From assembly GCA_024710825.1 (NCBI GenBank), contig JANJUA010000029.1:1-6178 (forward strand): a stretch of 6,178 nt of DNA, written 5' to 3'. Of the stretch, positions 5,235 through 6,178 are shown in pieces. The stretch's first letter is position 1, and every line of letters begins with the position of its first letter. A program made the translations under genes and the position numbers. The notes under the pieces are model-generated. The model did no database searches. It saw only the letters and a program-made list of their open reading frames with translations, and was not told the origin of the DNA. Source of the DNA: Solirubrobacteraceae bacterium. GTDB lineage: Bacteria > Actinomycetota > Thermoleophilia > Solirubrobacterales > Solirubrobacteraceae.

Positions 5235-5801
5235 CTACTCGTGGCTGAGCGGCTCGTCGTGGCCCGCGGCGGCGTGCCGGGCGAGGACGTAGGCCAGGTC
5301 CGACGATCGGTTGAGGTAGATCAGCAGCGCGGGAGCGGCCGGGGCGCCGGCCTGCCGAGCGCCGACGAGCAGCCGCTCGGCACGGCGCAGGAAGCCGCGG
5401 GCCAGATCGAGCGCGGCCGAGGCCGGCGTGGCGCCGGGGACGACGAACGCGGGGCGCAGGGGCCGGGCGGCGACGAGTCGATCGATCGTCTGCTCGAGGG
5501 CGGCGGTCATGTCGTCGGTCAGCGCCGAGATGCCCGGCGTCAGCCGGTCGCGGGCGCGAGGGTTGGCGACCAGGTCGGCGGCGGCGACGAACAGCCCGCG
5601 CTGGAGGTCCAGCACGATCGCCCCCAGCGCGGGGTCGTCGAGGTGCGCTCGGGCGAGCCCGAGCGCGGCGACCGCCTCGTCGAGCGTCCCGCAGACGTCG
5701 ATGATCGGGTCGGCCTTGGAGAGGCGCCCGCCGAAGAGCCGTCCCGTCGTCCCGTCGTCGCCGGTCTTCGTGTAGATCGGTGGCTGCTCGTGTCGCGTCA
5801 T
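5235..5801 (-). CDS. pduO: PduO-type ATP:cob(I)alamin adenosyltransferase
   Basis: This 188-residue protein transfers the adenosyl group of ATP to cob(I)alamin, making coenzyme B12 for enzymes such as methylmalonyl-CoA mutase or class II ribonucleotide reductase. It has the ATP-binding N-terminus IYTKTGDDGTTG (9-20), SK at 28-29, GTLDE at 38-42 (Asp41), the LRRAER helix (138-143), and YLNRSSDLAYVLAR (162-175), where N, R and D of the usual NRLSD are kept. Length is normal for the trimeric single-domain form. Departures from the common pattern are PGA instead of PGG (about 125-127) and Asp instead of His in the usual LHLAR stretch (about 132). The ATG at 5801 overlaps the upstream reductase stop by 4 bases (ATGA) and has no Shine-Dalgarno, so translation is likely coupled. 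An ATG at 5825 would add eight residues unlike the family. No cobalamin riboswitch is visible in the window. Confidence 0.93.
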   Translation of the reverse strand: MTRHEQPPIYTKTGDDGTTGRLFGGRLSKADPIIDVCGTLDEAVAALGLARAHLDDPALGAIVLDLQRGLFVAAADLVANPRARDRLTPGISALTDDMTAALEQTIDRLVAARPLRPAFVVPGATPASAALDLARGFLRRAERLLVGARQAGAPAAPALLIYLNRSSDLAYVLARHAAAGHDEPLSHE

Positions 5802-6178
5802 GGGGTGGGCGTGGGGCCGGACCATGGCACAGGCTCGACGAAGAACGGCTCGGTGCGGATCCGTGCGCGCGGGGCGCCGAGCGCCTCGGCGGCGGCGGCG
5901 CAGTCGCGCACGAAGCCGGGCGCCCCGGCCACGAACACGTCGTGGCCGCCGAGGTCGTCGTGGAGGCCGGGCAGCAGCGCCGGGATGCGCCCGTGCGGCG
6001 GAGCGCCGTCGTCTCGCGTCAACGTGCGCACGAACCGGAAGCGCGGGTGACGCGCCTCCCAGCGCGAGAAGCGATCGCGATCGAGGACGTCGGCCTCCGT
6101 CCGCGCGGAGAAGAGGATCGCCACCGGGCGGCGCCGGTCGACGGCCAGCTCCGCCTCGGCCAGCGCGCGCATCGGGGC
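5798..6178 (-). CDS. Ferredoxin-NADP-reductase-type oxidoreductase, NAD(P)-binding half (partial, 5' end outside window)
   Basis: The last 126 residues are visible, and the reading frame runs out of the window. The first visible residues, APMRALAEAEL, match the helix after the GxGIAP-type NAD(P) loop of the FNR superfamily, so the methionine at 6172 is internal and the FAD/FMN-binding half should lie beyond 6178. Next come a strand and loop VAILFSARTEADVL (19-32), then HDVFVAGAPGFVRDC (79-93) at the place of the usual YVCGPPxMV, and RIRTEPFF (107-113) like the family ending with an acidic residue before Phe. The usual Cys before Gly is Ala84 here. Such proteins carry electrons from NAD(P)H to a flavin and then to a partner (iron-sulfur, globin or monooxygenase). 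Whether an extra domain exists upstream cannot be seen. The 4-base overlap with the adenosyltransferase suggests a joint role, possibly cobalamin reduction. Confidence 0.78.
   Translation of the reverse strand, partial: APMRALAEAELAVDRRRPVAILFSARTEADVLDRDRFSRWEARHPRFRFVRTLTRDDGAPPHGRIPALLPGLHDDLGGHDVFVAGAPGFVRDCAAAAEALGAPRARIRTEPFFVEPVPWSGPTPTP

Noticed and set aside
5163..6050. Plus-strand frame opposite the adenosyltransferase and reductase
   Set aside because: It is Gly/Arg/Glu-rich shadow sequence; the minus-strand genes have family motifs and a coupled overlap.

Overview
The window is very GC-rich DNA (third codon positions are almost always G or C). It comes from a bacterium, most plausibly a high-GC actinomycete. 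The W-rich HNH protein, the FadA3-like thiolase and the GARCAG-type flavoprotein bring the Solirubrobacterales/Thermoleophilia to mind, but that placement is an impression from memory and was not searched. The DNA looks chromosomal and metabolic. I see no tRNA, rRNA, insertion sequence, phage gene or CRISPR array.

Layout, left to right. (1) Minus strand, 5-1914: a two-gene operon. A membrane fatty-acid-2-hydroxylase-type di-metal enzyme (1282-1914) is followed, with a 4-base GTGA stop/start overlap, by a D-arabinono-1,4-lactone oxidase-family flavoprotein (5-1285). (2) 1915-2090: a divergent control region with a near-palindrome holding -10-like hexamers on both strands, and two tandem copies of a 22-bp repeat that folds into a stem-loop. 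(3) Plus strand, 2091-3257: a FadA3-like thiolase, closed by a perfect 7-bp hairpin right after its stop codon. (4) Plus strand, 3358-3882: a small HNH endonuclease-like protein with an apparent leaderless promoter. (5) Minus strand, 6178 down to 3944: an operon-like row read right to left. It contains the C-terminal half of a ferredoxin-NADP-reductase-type oxidoreductase (cut by the window edge), a PduO-type cob(I)alamin adenosyltransferase overlapping it by 4 bases (ATGA), and, after 64 bp, a PHBH-fold FAD-dependent oxidoreductase.

How the genes may work together. The thiolase and the hydroxylase both act on fatty acyl chains and share one divergent control region, so a common lipid-responsive regulator is plausible. 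The adenosyltransferase needs cob(I)alamin, and the reductase translated just ahead of it could supply the electrons. Both statements are inferences from gene order. The most unusual structure is the pair of repeated stem-loops in the thiolase leader, where the identical core is flanked by bases that differ between copies but still pair.
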